64,000 bases of DNA, taken from NCBI RefSeq assembly GCF_000421645.1, contig NZ_ATXK01000008.1:1-64000 (forward strand). The letters are read 5' to 3'. Within the stretch, counting starts at the first letter, position 1. Each line of letters opens with the position of its first letter. Positions 1 through 9,009 of this stretch are shown piece by piece. A program made the translations under genes and the position numbers. The notes below the pieces were generated by a model that worked only from the letters and a program-made list of their open reading frames with translations, did no database searches and had not been told where the DNA came from. This stretch comes from Aurantimonas coralicida DSM 14790 (GTDB lineage: Bacteria > Pseudomonadota > Alphaproteobacteria > Rhizobiales > Rhizobiaceae).

Positions 1-231
1 GGCGCCATGGCGCCGGAGATGATCAGCCTGGTCAAGCGCAACAATTGCGGCAAGGCGCTGGACATCGCCCGCACCGCCCGCGACATGCATGGCGGCAACG
101 GCATCATGGGCGAGTACCACGTCATGCGCCACGCCCAGAACCTGGAGACCGTCAACACCTACGAGGGCACGCACGACGTCCATGCGCTGATCCTCGGCAA
201 GGCCCAGACCGGCCTCCAGGCCTTCTTCTGA
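1..231 (+). CDS. gcdH: Glutaryl-CoA dehydrogenase, C-terminal part
   Basis: Only the last 76 residues lie in the window; the reading frame is open from base 1. The visible part is the C-terminal helical domain of an acyl-CoA dehydrogenase. The block [11 protein letters not shown]-like (here [19 protein letters not shown]) and the ending [20 protein letters not shown] are the hallmark of glutaryl-CoA dehydrogenase, the FAD enzyme that oxidises and decarboxylates glutaryl-CoA to crotonyl-CoA in lysine and tryptophan breakdown. The YEGTHD segment holds the conserved Glu-Gly-Thr near the flavin. The protein is cytoplasmic. The next gene starts 35 bp downstream on the same strand and may be co-transcribed. 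The family call is firm; start and active-site base are outside the window. Confidence 0.9.
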   Translation, partial: GAMAPEMISLVKRNNCGKALDIARTARDMHGGNGIMGEYHVMRHAQNLETVNTYEGTHDVHALILGKAQTGLQAFF

Positions 232-266
232 GCCGCGCCGGAGAGAACGACACGAGGCGACGGGGC

Positions 267-1103
267 ATGAGCCAGATGGTGGACGCGGCGATCACGGATT
301 TCGACACGGCCTATGGCAATGCCGGCGCGATTGCCGGGGCCGAGACCTATCCGCCGCGCTGGCGTGAGCGGGCAGCGGCTTTCCGGCAGGAGCTGGAAGC
401 CGCCGGTCGCGCCCGCCTCGCCTGCCCCTATGGCGACGGCGAACGGGCGGTCTACGATCTCTTCCTGCCGGAGGGCACGCCCGCCGGTCTCGCCGTCTAT
501 GTCCATGGCGGCTACTGGAAGGCGTTCGGCCGGTCCGAATGGTCGCATTTGGCGGCCGGCGCGCTGGCGCGCGGCTTTGCCGTCGCCATGCCGTCCTATC
601 CGTTGTGCCCGACGGTTCGAATCGCGGAGATCACACGTCACGTCGGGCAGTTCCTCGACACGGTCGCCGCGGAGGTCTCCGGCCCGATCCGCCTGTCCGG
701 CCATTCGGCCGGCGGCCATCTGGTGACGCGGATGATCTGCACGGATTCGCCGCTCTCCGAGGCGACCGCCGCCCGGATCGACCGGGTGTTGTCGATCAGC
801 GGCGTTCACGACCTGCGTCCGCTCCTGAAGACGCAGATGAACGAGATTCTGGCCCTCGATCTCGCCGAAGCCCGCGCCGAAAGCCCGGCGCTGCTCGAAC
901 CGCACGGCAATGCCGCCCTCACCTGCCTCGTCGGCGGCGACGAACTGCCCGAATTTCGCCGGCAGAACACGCTGCTTGCGAGCGCCTGGCGCGGGCTCGG
1001 CCTGCGCACCGCGGCGATCGAAGCGCCAAGGCAGCACCATTTCGACGTCATCGATGCATTGGAAGACCCCGCCAGCGACGCGGTTGCGCTGCTGGCGGGG
1101 TGA
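267..1103 (+). CDS. Alpha/beta hydrolase, arylformamidase-like
   Basis: A 278-residue cytoplasmic alpha/beta-hydrolase. The oxyanion motif HGGYW lies at residues 80-84 and the nucleophile elbow GHSAGG at 145-150, with Ser147 as the likely nucleophile. Asp225 (GGDE) and His258 (QHHFD) complete a plausible triad. HGGYW with this spacing is typical of kynurenine formamidase-like enzymes (KynB-type), which hydrolyse N-formylkynurenine. The neighbour gcdH acts at the end of tryptophan and lysine breakdown, which fits, but the family is broad and the substrate is not proven. The open frame runs on further upstream through gcdH, but that part is a shadow frame; ATG at 267 is preferred because it falls just after the gcdH stop and gives the usual family length. 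Confidence 0.8.
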   Translation: MSQMVDAAITDFDTAYGNAGAIAGAETYPPRWRERAAAFRQELEAAGRARLACPYGDGERAVYDLFLPEGTPAGLAVYVHGGYWKAFGRSEWSHLAAGALARGFAVAMPSYPLCPTVRIAEITRHVGQFLDTVAAEVSGPIRLSGHSAGGHLVTRMICTDSPLSEATAARIDRVLSISGVHDLRPLLKTQMNEILALDLAEARAESPALLEPHGNAALTCLVGGDELPEFRRQNTLLASAWRGLGLRTAAIEAPRQHHFDVIDALEDPASDAVALLAG

Positions 1104-1115
1104 CAGGCGTCCGGC

Positions 1116-1466
1116 TTAGCGGGCGGCGGCAAGGCCGAGGATCAGCCCGGTGGCCGCGGAGATCAGCAGATACTGGTTGTCGACCTTGATCCAGTTCTGC
1201 CCCCGGCCAGGCGCGCGCAAACCGTGCCGGCGGAAATCCCGCACGCTCTGGTGACGCTTCCAGTTGCCGTAGCGCTGGCCGGACCGGAACTTGGCCCGTG
1301 CAGCGGTCGGCCGCTGCGCCCGATGCCGCTGGGCGCCGTGGTCGCGAGACTGGCTCTGCTGTGCGGTGGGACGGTTGTTGTCGTGCCGGCTCTGGGCCTG
1401 CGCCTGGGCCATCGGCGCGGCCAGCATGGAGACGGCTGCGATGGCGATGAGTGTGCGCTTGAACAT
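1116..1466 (-). CDS. RcnB-family periplasmic protein
   Basis: A small exported protein of 116 residues. The first ~25 residues (MFKRTLIAIAAVSMLAAP, then AQAQAQ) form a classic Sec signal peptide. The mature part is rich in Arg, Gln and His, and ends in the RcnB-type core with GLRAPGRGQNWIKVDNQYLL followed by a hydrophobic stretch. RcnB in E. coli is a periplasmic protein that affects Ni/Co homeostasis, but most alphaproteobacterial homologues have no assigned role. The start at 1466 is chosen over the longer frame because it begins the signal peptide and has a GAGGA ribosome site 8-9 bases upstream. It converges with the alpha/beta hydrolase gene, 12 bp apart. Function in metal balance is inference only. 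Confidence 0.75.
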   Translation of the reverse strand: MFKRTLIAIAAVSMLAAPMAQAQAQSRHDNNRPTAQQSQSRDHGAQRHRAQRPTAARAKFRSGQRYGNWKRHQSVRDFRRHGLRAPGRGQNWIKVDNQYLLISAATGLILGLAAAR

Positions 1467-1511
1467 GATATGTGTCCTCATTGGTGGTGAGAGGACGGTA
1501 GGCCTCGGCAC

Positions 1512-1549
1512 ATGAACCGCATATGAACCAGTATGTTACGAAGTGTAAC
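1512..1549 (-). promoter_or_regulatory. Candidate response-regulator site upstream of the RcnB gene
   Basis: Two copies of ATGAACC occur at 1512-1518 and 1523-1529, an 11-bp period. They are followed by GTTAC-N5-GTAAC at 1535-1549, an inverted repeat. The array lies 46-83 bp upstream of the RcnB-like start codon. Direct repeats about one helical turn apart are the usual site type of OmpR/PhoB-class response regulators. No regulator for it is visible nearby, so this is a prediction from pattern alone. Confidence 0.35.
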
Positions 1550-1624
1550 CGCAGTCATGGTTGAAGCACGGAGCATCGTTGCGACCGCCTGCTGCGCCTC
1601 CACGCGAAGCGAAGGCCGAACGCG

Positions 1625-2533
1625 TCAGGTGTCCTGCGCCGACGGCCAGACCGTGCGCACCGTCTCGATGAAGGCGGCGGCGACATCGCTCGGTCGGCGG
1701 TTGCGCGGCGAGAACAATTCGAACTCGCAGGTATAGCCGATCTCCTTCGGCCGGATCGCCCGCAGCGTGCCGGCCGCCACTCCCTCGGCCGCGTAATGGT
1801 TCGGCAGGAGACCGATATAACGGCCGGACTGGATCAGAATGAGCTGCGGTTCGATCTGGAAGACCGTCGCCTCGACGCGCCAGTCGAGCTGGCGCAGCGT
1901 GTCCTCGTCCCGCCAGTAGCCGCGGTGGACGAAAGGCATGGCCGCAAGACGCGCATCGGTCAGCTCGGCATCGTCGGCCTCGAACGCCTCATGCAGACGC
2001 CCGCAATAGAGGCTGTGGCGCTCGTCATGCAGCCGGTCGTAGACGATGCCGTCGATCCGGTTGCGATAGCTGCCGATGGCGCAGTGATAGAGCCCGTCCA
2101 GCACCTTCTGCTGCAGATCCTGCGGTCGCTCCTGGGCAATCACCAGCCGGACATGCGGCGCGATCCGGCCATAGGCGGCGATGACGTCGGCAAGGCGGTT
2201 GGCCGGATCGGAGACCACCGCGTCGAGAATGCCGATCCGCAATTCGCCGCGCAGCTCGCCCCGCACCGAGGCGACGTCGGTGGAAAAGTCCTGGAGCGCC
2301 TTTTCGAGCTGGCGCCCGGCCTCCCAGACCGCCCGGCCCTTCTCGGTCATGTGAAACCCACCGCGGCCGCGCTGGCACAGGACAAAGCCCAGCCGCTCCT
2401 CCAGCGCCGTCATGTGGTTGGAAATGGTGGACTGGCTGACATTCAGATCCAACGCCGCGGCCGCGAAGCCGCCATGCCGCACCACCGCGTCGAAGACCTG
2501 CAGCAGGCGAAGATCACTTCCGGAAACGCGCAT
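1625..2533 (-). CDS. LysR-family transcriptional regulator
   Basis: A 302-residue LysR-type regulator, the normal family length. The N-terminal winged helix-turn-helix spans about residues 5-62 (SDLRLLQVFDAVVRHGGFA, then LNVSQSTISNHMTALEERLG), and the remainder is the periplasmic-binding-protein-like effector domain. Translation beginning at MRVSGSDL (2533) gives the normal N-terminus; the open frame continues upstream but that part does not look like protein. It is divergent from the aminotransferase/ureohydrolase/ABC operon that starts at 2823 and is its most likely regulator. An inverted repeat of T-N11-A type just upstream of its own start (2559-2571) suggests autoregulation. The inducer may be the imported substrate or its breakdown product, which is unknown. 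Confidence 0.9.
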   Translation of the reverse strand: MRVSGSDLRLLQVFDAVVRHGGFAAAALDLNVSQSTISNHMTALEERLGFVLCQRGRGGFHMTEKGRAVWEAGRQLEKALQDFSTDVASVRGELRGELRIGILDAVVSDPANRLADVIAAYGRIAPHVRLVIAQERPQDLQQKVLDGLYHCAIGSYRNRIDGIVYDRLHDERHSLYCGRLHEAFEADDAELTDARLAAMPFVHRGYWRDEDTLRQLDWRVEATVFQIEPQLILIQSGRYIGLLPNHYAAEGVAAGTLRAIRPKEIGYTCEFELFSPRNRRPSDVAAAFIETVRTVWPSAQDT

Positions 2534-2558
2534 GAGCGACCGCACCACTTTGACGTTT

Positions 2559-2571
2559 TTCAATGTTTGAA
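2559..2571. promoter_or_regulatory. T-N11-A operator (LysR-type) in divergent promoter region
   Basis: TTCAA-TGT-TTGAA is a perfect 5-3-5 inverted repeat that fits the T-N11-A pattern of LysR regulators. It lies 26-38 bp upstream of the LysR start codon and about 250 bp before the divergent aminotransferase operon. The position suits autorepression of the regulator. The flanking bases also give TTGACGTTTTTCAA (2550-2563), which looks like an FNR box but is too near the start codon for activation. Confidence 0.5.
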
Positions 2572-2822
2572 TTGATAGGCCGATATTCCACCATGCGTCC
2601 AGCGCGGCACATGATGAGGAAAAGGGCAAAGGCCCGGTTTGAGCAATCCGCAAGCAGCCGGTCGCTGCCATCATCGGGTGAGCGGGCAGTCGGAGAGAGT
2701 ATCCATGATCCGTTTGGAGGCGGCGATATCCCGGTGAGAGGCCCGTTGAGCGTCCTGCAGAACCCCGCTGAGGCTGCGCCGTGCACGGGGCGTTCGCCGC
2801 GGCCGACTAACGCCTGTCCGGA

Positions 2823-4055
2823 TTGCCAGTGACCGCGCCGCTGCCCAATCCGTTGCTGACCGCCGTCTCGGTGCCGCCGATCGCGCGCGCCGGCCGCTGG
2901 ATCGCCGCCTATGACGGAAGGCACGGCCCGCTGATCGACTGCAGCCAGGCCGTTCCGAACCATGCCCCACCGGCCGGCTTCGCCACCAGCCTGGCCGAAG
3001 CCGCGGCCTCGGCGGCCGGTGCCCGCTACGGCGACATTCTCGGCGACCGCGCCTTGCACGAGGCCTATGCCGACCATGTCGCCGCGCGCTACGGCATGCC
3101 CGTCGCGGCCGGCCGCGTCGCCATCACCAGCGGCTGCAACCAGGCCTTCTTCGCCGCCATGCTGACCGTCGCGCGCGCCGGCGACGTGGTCGTGCTGCCG
3201 GCCCCCTGGTACTTCAATCACAAGATGACGCTGGAAATGCTCGGCATCGAGGCGCGCCCGTTGCAGACCGAGGCGGCCGATGGCTTCCTGCCCTCCGTCG
3301 CCGGGCTGGAGGCGGTGCTCGATTCGCGCTGCCGGGCGCTGGTGCTGGTCAGCCCGAACAACCCGACCGGCGCCGTCTATCCGCCGGAACGCCTCGCCGA
3401 ACTGATGGAAGTCTGCGTTTCGCGTGGGATGTATCTCGTCCTCGACGAGACCTATCGCGACTTCCTCGACCCGGCGCTCGGCAAGCCGCATGGGCTGTTC
3501 GCGGAAACCGACGCGCGCGAAAACCTGATCGCGCTCTACTCATTCTCCAAATCCTACGCCATTCCCGGCCACAGGGTGGGCGCCATGATCGCCGGCGAGG
3601 CGACCATCGCCGAGTTGGAAAAGGTCATTGACTGCATCCAGATCTGCGCGCCCCGCCCGGCTCAGGCGGCACTGCCCTGGGCCATTGATGAACTGGCCGA
3701 CTGGCGCGACGCAAACCGCGACGAGATCGCACGACGGGCAGACATCTTCCGCGCCGCCTTTGCCAGCCTGCCGGGCTGGGAGCTCGACCAGATCGGCGCC
3801 TATTTCGCCTATGTGCGCCATCCCATCCCGGACCGGCCGGCCGAGGCGGTCGCCGAGGCGCTGACTCGCGAACTCGGGGTGCTGGTCCTGCCCGGCAGCT
3901 TCTTCGGCCCCGGCCAGGACCAGCATCTGCGGATCGCCTTCGCCAATGTGGATGCGGACGGCATCCGCGAGATGGCGCGCCGGATCGGCCTCGGCCTGTC
4001 CGCCGGCGCCTTTGCCAACGAACCAGACCGTCCAGCGGGGAACCTTCATGGATAG
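2823..4055 (+). CDS. PLP-dependent class I/II aminotransferase
   Basis: A fold-type I aminotransferase of 410 residues. Visible landmarks are the cofactor-binding SPNNPTG loop (177-183), Asp208 and Tyr211 in DETYRDF, and the Schiff-base Lys243 in the SFSKSYAIPGHRVG motif. It transfers an amino group from an amino acid to a 2-oxo acid in the cytoplasm; the substrate cannot be read from the sequence. It is the first gene of an operon and overlaps the following ureohydrolase gene by 8 bp, so an amino acid carrying a guanidino group, such as arginine or a relative, is a reasonable guess. The start is uncertain: TTG at 2823 or GTG at 2829, both without a clear ribosome site and just after a small hairpin (2789-2814). 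Confidence 0.85.
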   Translation: MPVTAPLPNPLLTAVSVPPIARAGRWIAAYDGRHGPLIDCSQAVPNHAPPAGFATSLAEAAASAAGARYGDILGDRALHEAYADHVAARYGMPVAAGRVAITSGCNQAFFAAMLTVARAGDVVVLPAPWYFNHKMTLEMLGIEARPLQTEAADGFLPSVAGLEAVLDSRCRALVLVSPNNPTGAVYPPERLAELMEVCVSRGMYLVLDETYRDFLDPALGKPHGLFAETDARENLIALYSFSKSYAIPGHRVGAMIAGEATIAELEKVIDCIQICAPRPAQAALPWAIDELADWRDANRDEIARRADIFRAAFASLPGWELDQIGAYFAYVRHPIPDRPAEAVAEALTRELGVLVLPGSFFGPGQDQHLRIAFANVDADGIREMARRIGLGLSAGAFANEPDRPAGNLHG

Positions 4056-5103
4056 CGGCAAACTGGAAGCGCTGCGGCAGCGCTTCGCCGGCGACAACGA
4101 GCGGATCATCTACGACAAGGGCTTCGCGGCCGTGGCCGACCGGCTCTTCGACCCCAAGGGCACCCGTGTCGCCCCCTATGCCGGCGTGCCGACCCTGCTC
4201 GACGCCCCCCATCGCGCCATCGACTGGGCCGCGCCGGATCTCTCAAACCTCGACGTCGCGATGATCGGCGTGCCGATGGATCTCGGCGTCACCAACCGCA
4301 ATGGCTCGCGCTTCGGCCCGCGTGCCCTGCGCACCATGGAGCGCGTCGGACCCTACAATCACGTGCTGAAGACCATGCCGACGGCCAGTCTCAAGGTCGC
4401 CGACATCGGCGACGTGCCGTTTCGCAGCCGCTTCGATCTTGCCACGTCGCACGAGGATATCGAGCGCACCGCTGCCACGATCGCCAAGGCCGGCGTCCTG
4501 CCTCTCTTCGTCGGAGGCGACCATTCGATCACCCTGCCGATCCTGCGGGCGCTGGGCGCCGAAGCTCCGGTCGGCATGATCCATATCGACGCCCATTGCG
4601 ACACGTCCGGGCCCTTCGACGGCTGCAAGTTCCACCATGGCGGCCCGTTCCGGCAGGCGGTGCTGGATGGCGTGCTCGACCCCGAGCGCACCATCCAGAT
4701 CGGCATTCGCGGCGCCTCCGAATATCTGTGGGAGTTCTCCTTCGAATCCGGCATGACCGTCATCCATGCCGAGGAGATTCCCGGCCTCGGCCTCGAGGCG
4801 GTGATCGCCAAGGCCCGTGCCGTCGTCGGCGACGGTCCGGTCTATATCTCCTTCGACATCGACAGCCTCGACCCGGCCTTCGCGCCCGGTACCGGCACGC
4901 CGGAGATCGGCGGCCTGACGACCCGCGAAGTGCAGATGATCCTGCGCGGTCTCGCCGGGATCAACATGATCGGCGGCGACGTGGTCGAGGTCGCACCGCA
5001 ATACGACGCCACCACCAACACCGCCCATGCCGGCGCGCAGATGCTGTTCGAGCTTCTGAGCCTTCTGGATTTCACGCCGGACCGTTCCGGCGCCGCCCGC
5101 TGA
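4048..5103 (+). CDS. Ureohydrolase (agmatinase/guanidinobutyrase family)
   Basis: A 351-residue arginase-fold enzyme that hydrolyses a guanidino group to urea and an amine. All metal ligands of the binuclear Mn site are present: His159 in GGDHS, Asp181-His183-Asp185 in DAHCD, and Asp270-Asp272 in FDIDSLDPAFAP, followed by Glu286 in GTGTPEIGG. The SLDPAFAPGTGTP block places it with agmatinase-type members rather than true arginases. It is longer than classic agmatinase (about 310) because of a ~60-residue N-terminal extension. The start at 4048 overlaps the aminotransferase stop (ATGGATAG). With an importer and an amidase in the same operon, 4-guanidinobutyrate, agmatine or another guanidino acid are all possible substrates. 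Specificity is not resolvable from sequence alone. Confidence 0.88.
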   Translation: MDSGKLEALRQRFAGDNERIIYDKGFAAVADRLFDPKGTRVAPYAGVPTLLDAPHRAIDWAAPDLSNLDVAMIGVPMDLGVTNRNGSRFGPRALRTMERVGPYNHVLKTMPTASLKVADIGDVPFRSRFDLATSHEDIERTAATIAKAGVLPLFVGGDHSITLPILRALGAEAPVGMIHIDAHCDTSGPFDGCKFHHGGPFRQAVLDGVLDPERTIQIGIRGASEYLWEFSFESGMTVIHAEEIPGLGLEAVIAKARAVVGDGPVYISFDIDSLDPAFAPGTGTPEIGGLTTREVQMILRGLAGINMIGGDVVEVAPQYDATTNTAHAGAQMLFELLSLLDFTPDRSGAAR

Positions 5104-5136
5104 TCGAAGTCACGTTGCAACCAAGGAGATGAAGTC

Positions 5137-6225
5137 ATGACCCGGAAGTCCCCGCTCATCCTGAACCGGCGGCATCTGCTCGCCGCAGCCGGCGCCGCGG
5201 GCGCCACGCTGGCCATGCCGTCGATCCTCAGGGCTCAAGAGAAGAGCCTGAAGGTCGGAGTCTATGGCGGCTATTTCAAAGATTCCTTCGACAAGAACGT
5301 CTTCCCGGCCTTCACCGAGGCCACCGGCATCACCGTCGAGAGCGTCGCCGAGCCGACCGGCGAAGCCTGGCTGGTGCAGCTCGAGCAGGCCGCCCGCGCC
5401 GGTGTCGCGCCGGCCGACGTGTCGATGATGTCCCAGGTCGCCATGCGCAAGGGCCTCGCAACCGAACTGTGGCAGCCGCTGGACATGGACAGGATCGCCA
5501 ACTCCGGCGACGTCCTGCCGCCCTTCGTCGTGAACTACCCCGACGGCCGCGTCGCCGGCGTCGGTGCCGTGGCCTGGTACATCAACCTCGTCACCAACAC
5601 CGACACCTATCCGGACGCGCCGGAAAGCTGGGCGGCCCTGTGGGACCCGGCCAACAAGGAGAAGCTCGGCCTTCTCGCCCTCGTCTCCAACTCGTTCCTT
5701 CTGGAAGTCACCGCCAAGACCTTCTTCGGCGGCACCGACGTGCTCGACACCGAGGAAGGCATCCTGAAGGTGATGGACAAGCTCGCCGAGGTGAAGCCGA
5801 ACGTCCAGCTCTGGTACCGCGACGAAGCCCAGTTCGAACAGGCGCTGAAATCCGGCGAAATCCCGATGGGCCAGTATTATCACGACGTCACGGGCCTCGC
5901 CGCGGCCGACGGCTTCCCGGTCCGCTCGACCTTCCCGAAGGAAGGCGGCATCTCCGACTCGGGCTGCTGGGCGATCTCCAAGGCCTCCGAGAAGGGCGAC
6001 GTCGCCCACGAGTTCATCGACTACATGACCCAGCCGGAGGTCCAGAGCCTGCTCGCCCGCAAGGTCGGCACGGCACCGGTGATCAAGCGTGACCTTCTCG
6101 ACCTGACCGACGAGGAATTCGCGGCGGTCTCCTCCGAGATCGACCCGATCGTTCCGCGCTATGATCTCTATGTCGAGAAGTCCGACTGGCTGAACCAGAA
6201 GTGGACCGAACTCATCGTCGGCTGA
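5137..6225 (+). CDS. ABC importer substrate-binding protein, polyamine type
   Basis: A periplasmic solute-binding protein of 362 residues, PotD/PotF-like (family 1 extracellular binding protein). It begins with a probable Tat signal: NRRHLLAAAGAAGATLAMPS followed by an Ala-rich cleavage region near residue 34. The mature protein has the KVGVYGGYFKDSF start and a GVGAVAWYIN segment typical of spermidine/putrescine and related binders. It sits between the ureohydrolase and the ATPase and two permeases, so it delivers the operon's substrate. A good ribosome site (AAGGAG) lies 7-8 bases before the ATG. The ligand is probably a cationic amine or guanidino compound, by context. Confidence 0.88.
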   Translation: MTRKSPLILNRRHLLAAAGAAGATLAMPSILRAQEKSLKVGVYGGYFKDSFDKNVFPAFTEATGITVESVAEPTGEAWLVQLEQAARAGVAPADVSMMSQVAMRKGLATELWQPLDMDRIANSGDVLPPFVVNYPDGRVAGVGAVAWYINLVTNTDTYPDAPESWAALWDPANKEKLGLLALVSNSFLLEVTAKTFFGGTDVLDTEEGILKVMDKLAEVKPNVQLWYRDEAQFEQALKSGEIPMGQYYHDVTGLAAADGFPVRSTFPKEGGISDSGCWAISKASEKGDVAHEFIDYMTQPEVQSLLARKVGTAPVIKRDLLDLTDEEFAAVSSEIDPIVPRYDLYVEKSDWLNQKWTELIVG

Positions 6226-6299
6226 GCCCGACGCCCGCCCATTCACCGGCCGCCTCGTCAGGGGCGGCCGGACCCCAGCACCAGGAAACGTCCAGGCCG

Positions 6300-7339
<1,040 letters not shown>

Positions 7340-7343
<4 letters not shown>

Positions 7344-8206
7344 GCGCCGCCGCGCCCGGAACGAAGGCCGGAGGCTGGCGCGAACAGGCGCCGCTGATCT
7401 TTCCGGCGCTGATGCTGCTCGCCTTCTTCGTCGTGCCCTTCGGCCTGATGATCGCCGTCTCGCTGTTCGAGCGGGTCGCCGGCGGTTTCTACCAGCCGGT
7501 GCTGACGACGGCGAACTATGCCCGCTTTCTCAGCCTGTTCTTCGGCAAGATACTCGTCTTCTCGCTCGGCCTGTCGGCGCTGGTTTCGGCACTCTGCCTG
7601 ATCGTCGGCGCACCCTTCACCTATCTGCTGACCAAGCTCCGCCGGAAGTGGCAGGTGCCCTGGCTGGTGGCGATGCTGGCGGTCCTGTCCCTGTCCGAGG
7701 TGATCATCGGCTTTTCCTGGTCGACGCTGCTCAGCCGCACGGCCGGGCTCTCCAACCTGTTCGTGTCCCTTGGCCTGATGGACAACCCGGATGCCTGGAC
7801 GCCCGGCTTCTTCGCCGTCCTTGCCGGCATGACCTACCAGGCCTTCCCCTATGCGGTGCTGGTGCTCTACCCGTCCTTCTCCCGGCTCGACCCGTCGCTG
7901 GCCGAAGCCGCCCGCACCCTCGGCGCCTCGCCGCTCAGGGCCTTCTTCACGGTGATCCTGCCGGCGCTGCGGATGGCGCTGATCGCCACCTTCATCATCG
8001 TCTTCGTCTTCGCGCTGGGCGCCTATCTCCTGCCGCAACTGCTCGGCCGGCCGGAGCACTGGACCCTGTCGGTGCTGATCACCGACCAGGCGATCTACCA
8101 GTCGAACATGCCGTTTGCGGCGGCAATGGCGGTGTTCCTGGTGGTCACCAGCCTGTCGCTCGTGCTGCTGACCACGACGCTCGGCCGGAAGGGACGCGCG
8201 GCATGA
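7340..8206 (+). CDS. ABC importer permease, PotB-like
   Basis: An inner-membrane permease of 288 residues with about six hydrophobic helices. The EAA loop, which docks on the ATPase, reads EAARTLGASPLRAFFTVILP near residue 190. It starts with GTG at 7340 inside the stop of the ATPase gene and overlaps the next permease by ATGA at 8203. Together with the second permease it forms the heterodimeric membrane channel of a polyamine-type importer. The assignment to this transporter class is firm; the substrate is not known. Confidence 0.9.
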
Positions 8207-9009
8207 TCGGCACGTTCCTCACCCGCCTGTTCTTCGCCGCCGTCGGGCTGTTCATGGCGGCGCCCATCGTCGTCATCGCCGGCGTCTCGATCAACGAGAA
8301 GCGCAGCCTGACCTTCCCGCCCGAGGGTTTTTCGCTCGCCTGGTACGGCCAGATCTTCGCCGACGAGGGCTGGCGCGGCGCCCTGACCACCTCGGTGCTG
8401 ATCGCCCTCGGTGCGGCGACCATTGCCGTCCTCATCGCCCTGCCGATCGCCTATGCGCTGTGGCGCCGGGTCACCGCGATCGGCCGGACCGTGCAGTTGC
8501 TGGGCGTCTCGCCCTTCGTCCTGCCGCCGGTAATCACCGCGCTCGGCGCTTTGTCCTTCTGGGCGACGATGGGCGGCTACGGCGCCTGGTACACGGTGGT
8601 CATATCCCACGCGATCTTCTTCACCAGCCTGCCGCTGGTGACCATCTCGCTCGGCTTCCAGACCATCGACCGCGAGGTGACCGAGGCCGCGCGCACCATG
8701 GGCGCCAACGACCGGACCATCCTGACGACCATCGTGCTGCCGATGATCGCGCCCTACATCGTCTCGGGCTTCGCCTTCGCCTTCGTCCTGTCGCTGAACG
8801 AGTACATCGTCGCCTACATGACGGTGGGCTTCACGCTGGAGACGGTGCCGATCAAGATTTTCAACGCCCTGCGCTACGGCTACACGCCGACCATGGCCTC
8901 GGTCTCGATCCTCTTCGTCGCCGTGGCGGTGGTGGTGTTCGGCTTCGTCGCCCGCTTCGGCGACCTGCCGCGCCTGCTCGGCGCCTGGTCCAACGGAGAC
9001 GGCAAGTGA
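8203..9009 (+). CDS. ABC importer permease, PotC-like
   Basis: The second membrane subunit, 268 residues and about six transmembrane helices. The EAA motif reads EAARTMGANDRTILTTIVLP at about residue 160. The family hallmark LSLNEYIVAYMT near residue 200 is typical of PotC-type permeases. Start ATG at 8203 overlaps the PotB-like stop, and its own stop overlaps the amidase start at 9006 (GTGA). The tight chain of overlaps from 7340 to 9009 shows that transport and catabolism genes are one transcription unit. Confidence 0.9.
   Translation: MIGTFLTRLFFAAVGLFMAAPIVVIAGVSINEKRSLTFPPEGFSLAWYGQIFADEGWRGALTTSVLIALGAATIAVLIALPIAYALWRRVTAIGRTVQLLGVSPFVLPPVITALGALSFWATMGGYGAWYTVVISHAIFFTSLPLVTISLGFQTIDREVTEAARTMGANDRTILTTIVLPMIAPYIVSGFAFAFVLSLNEYIVAYMTVGFTLETVPIKIFNALRYGYTPTMASVSILFVAVAVVVFGFVARFGDLPRLLGAWSNGDGK

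Noticed and set aside
2550-2563. TTGACGTTTTTCAA as a fourth FNR/FixK box
   Set aside because: Centred only 23 bp upstream of the LysR start codon, too close for activation, and overlapped by a better LysR operator. Kept only as a nested pattern.
2572-2822. Guanidine riboswitch before the aminotransferase/ureohydrolase operon
   Set aside because: I looked for the conserved parts of ykkC-type and mini-ykkC-type RNAs and did not see them; only one short hairpin is present.
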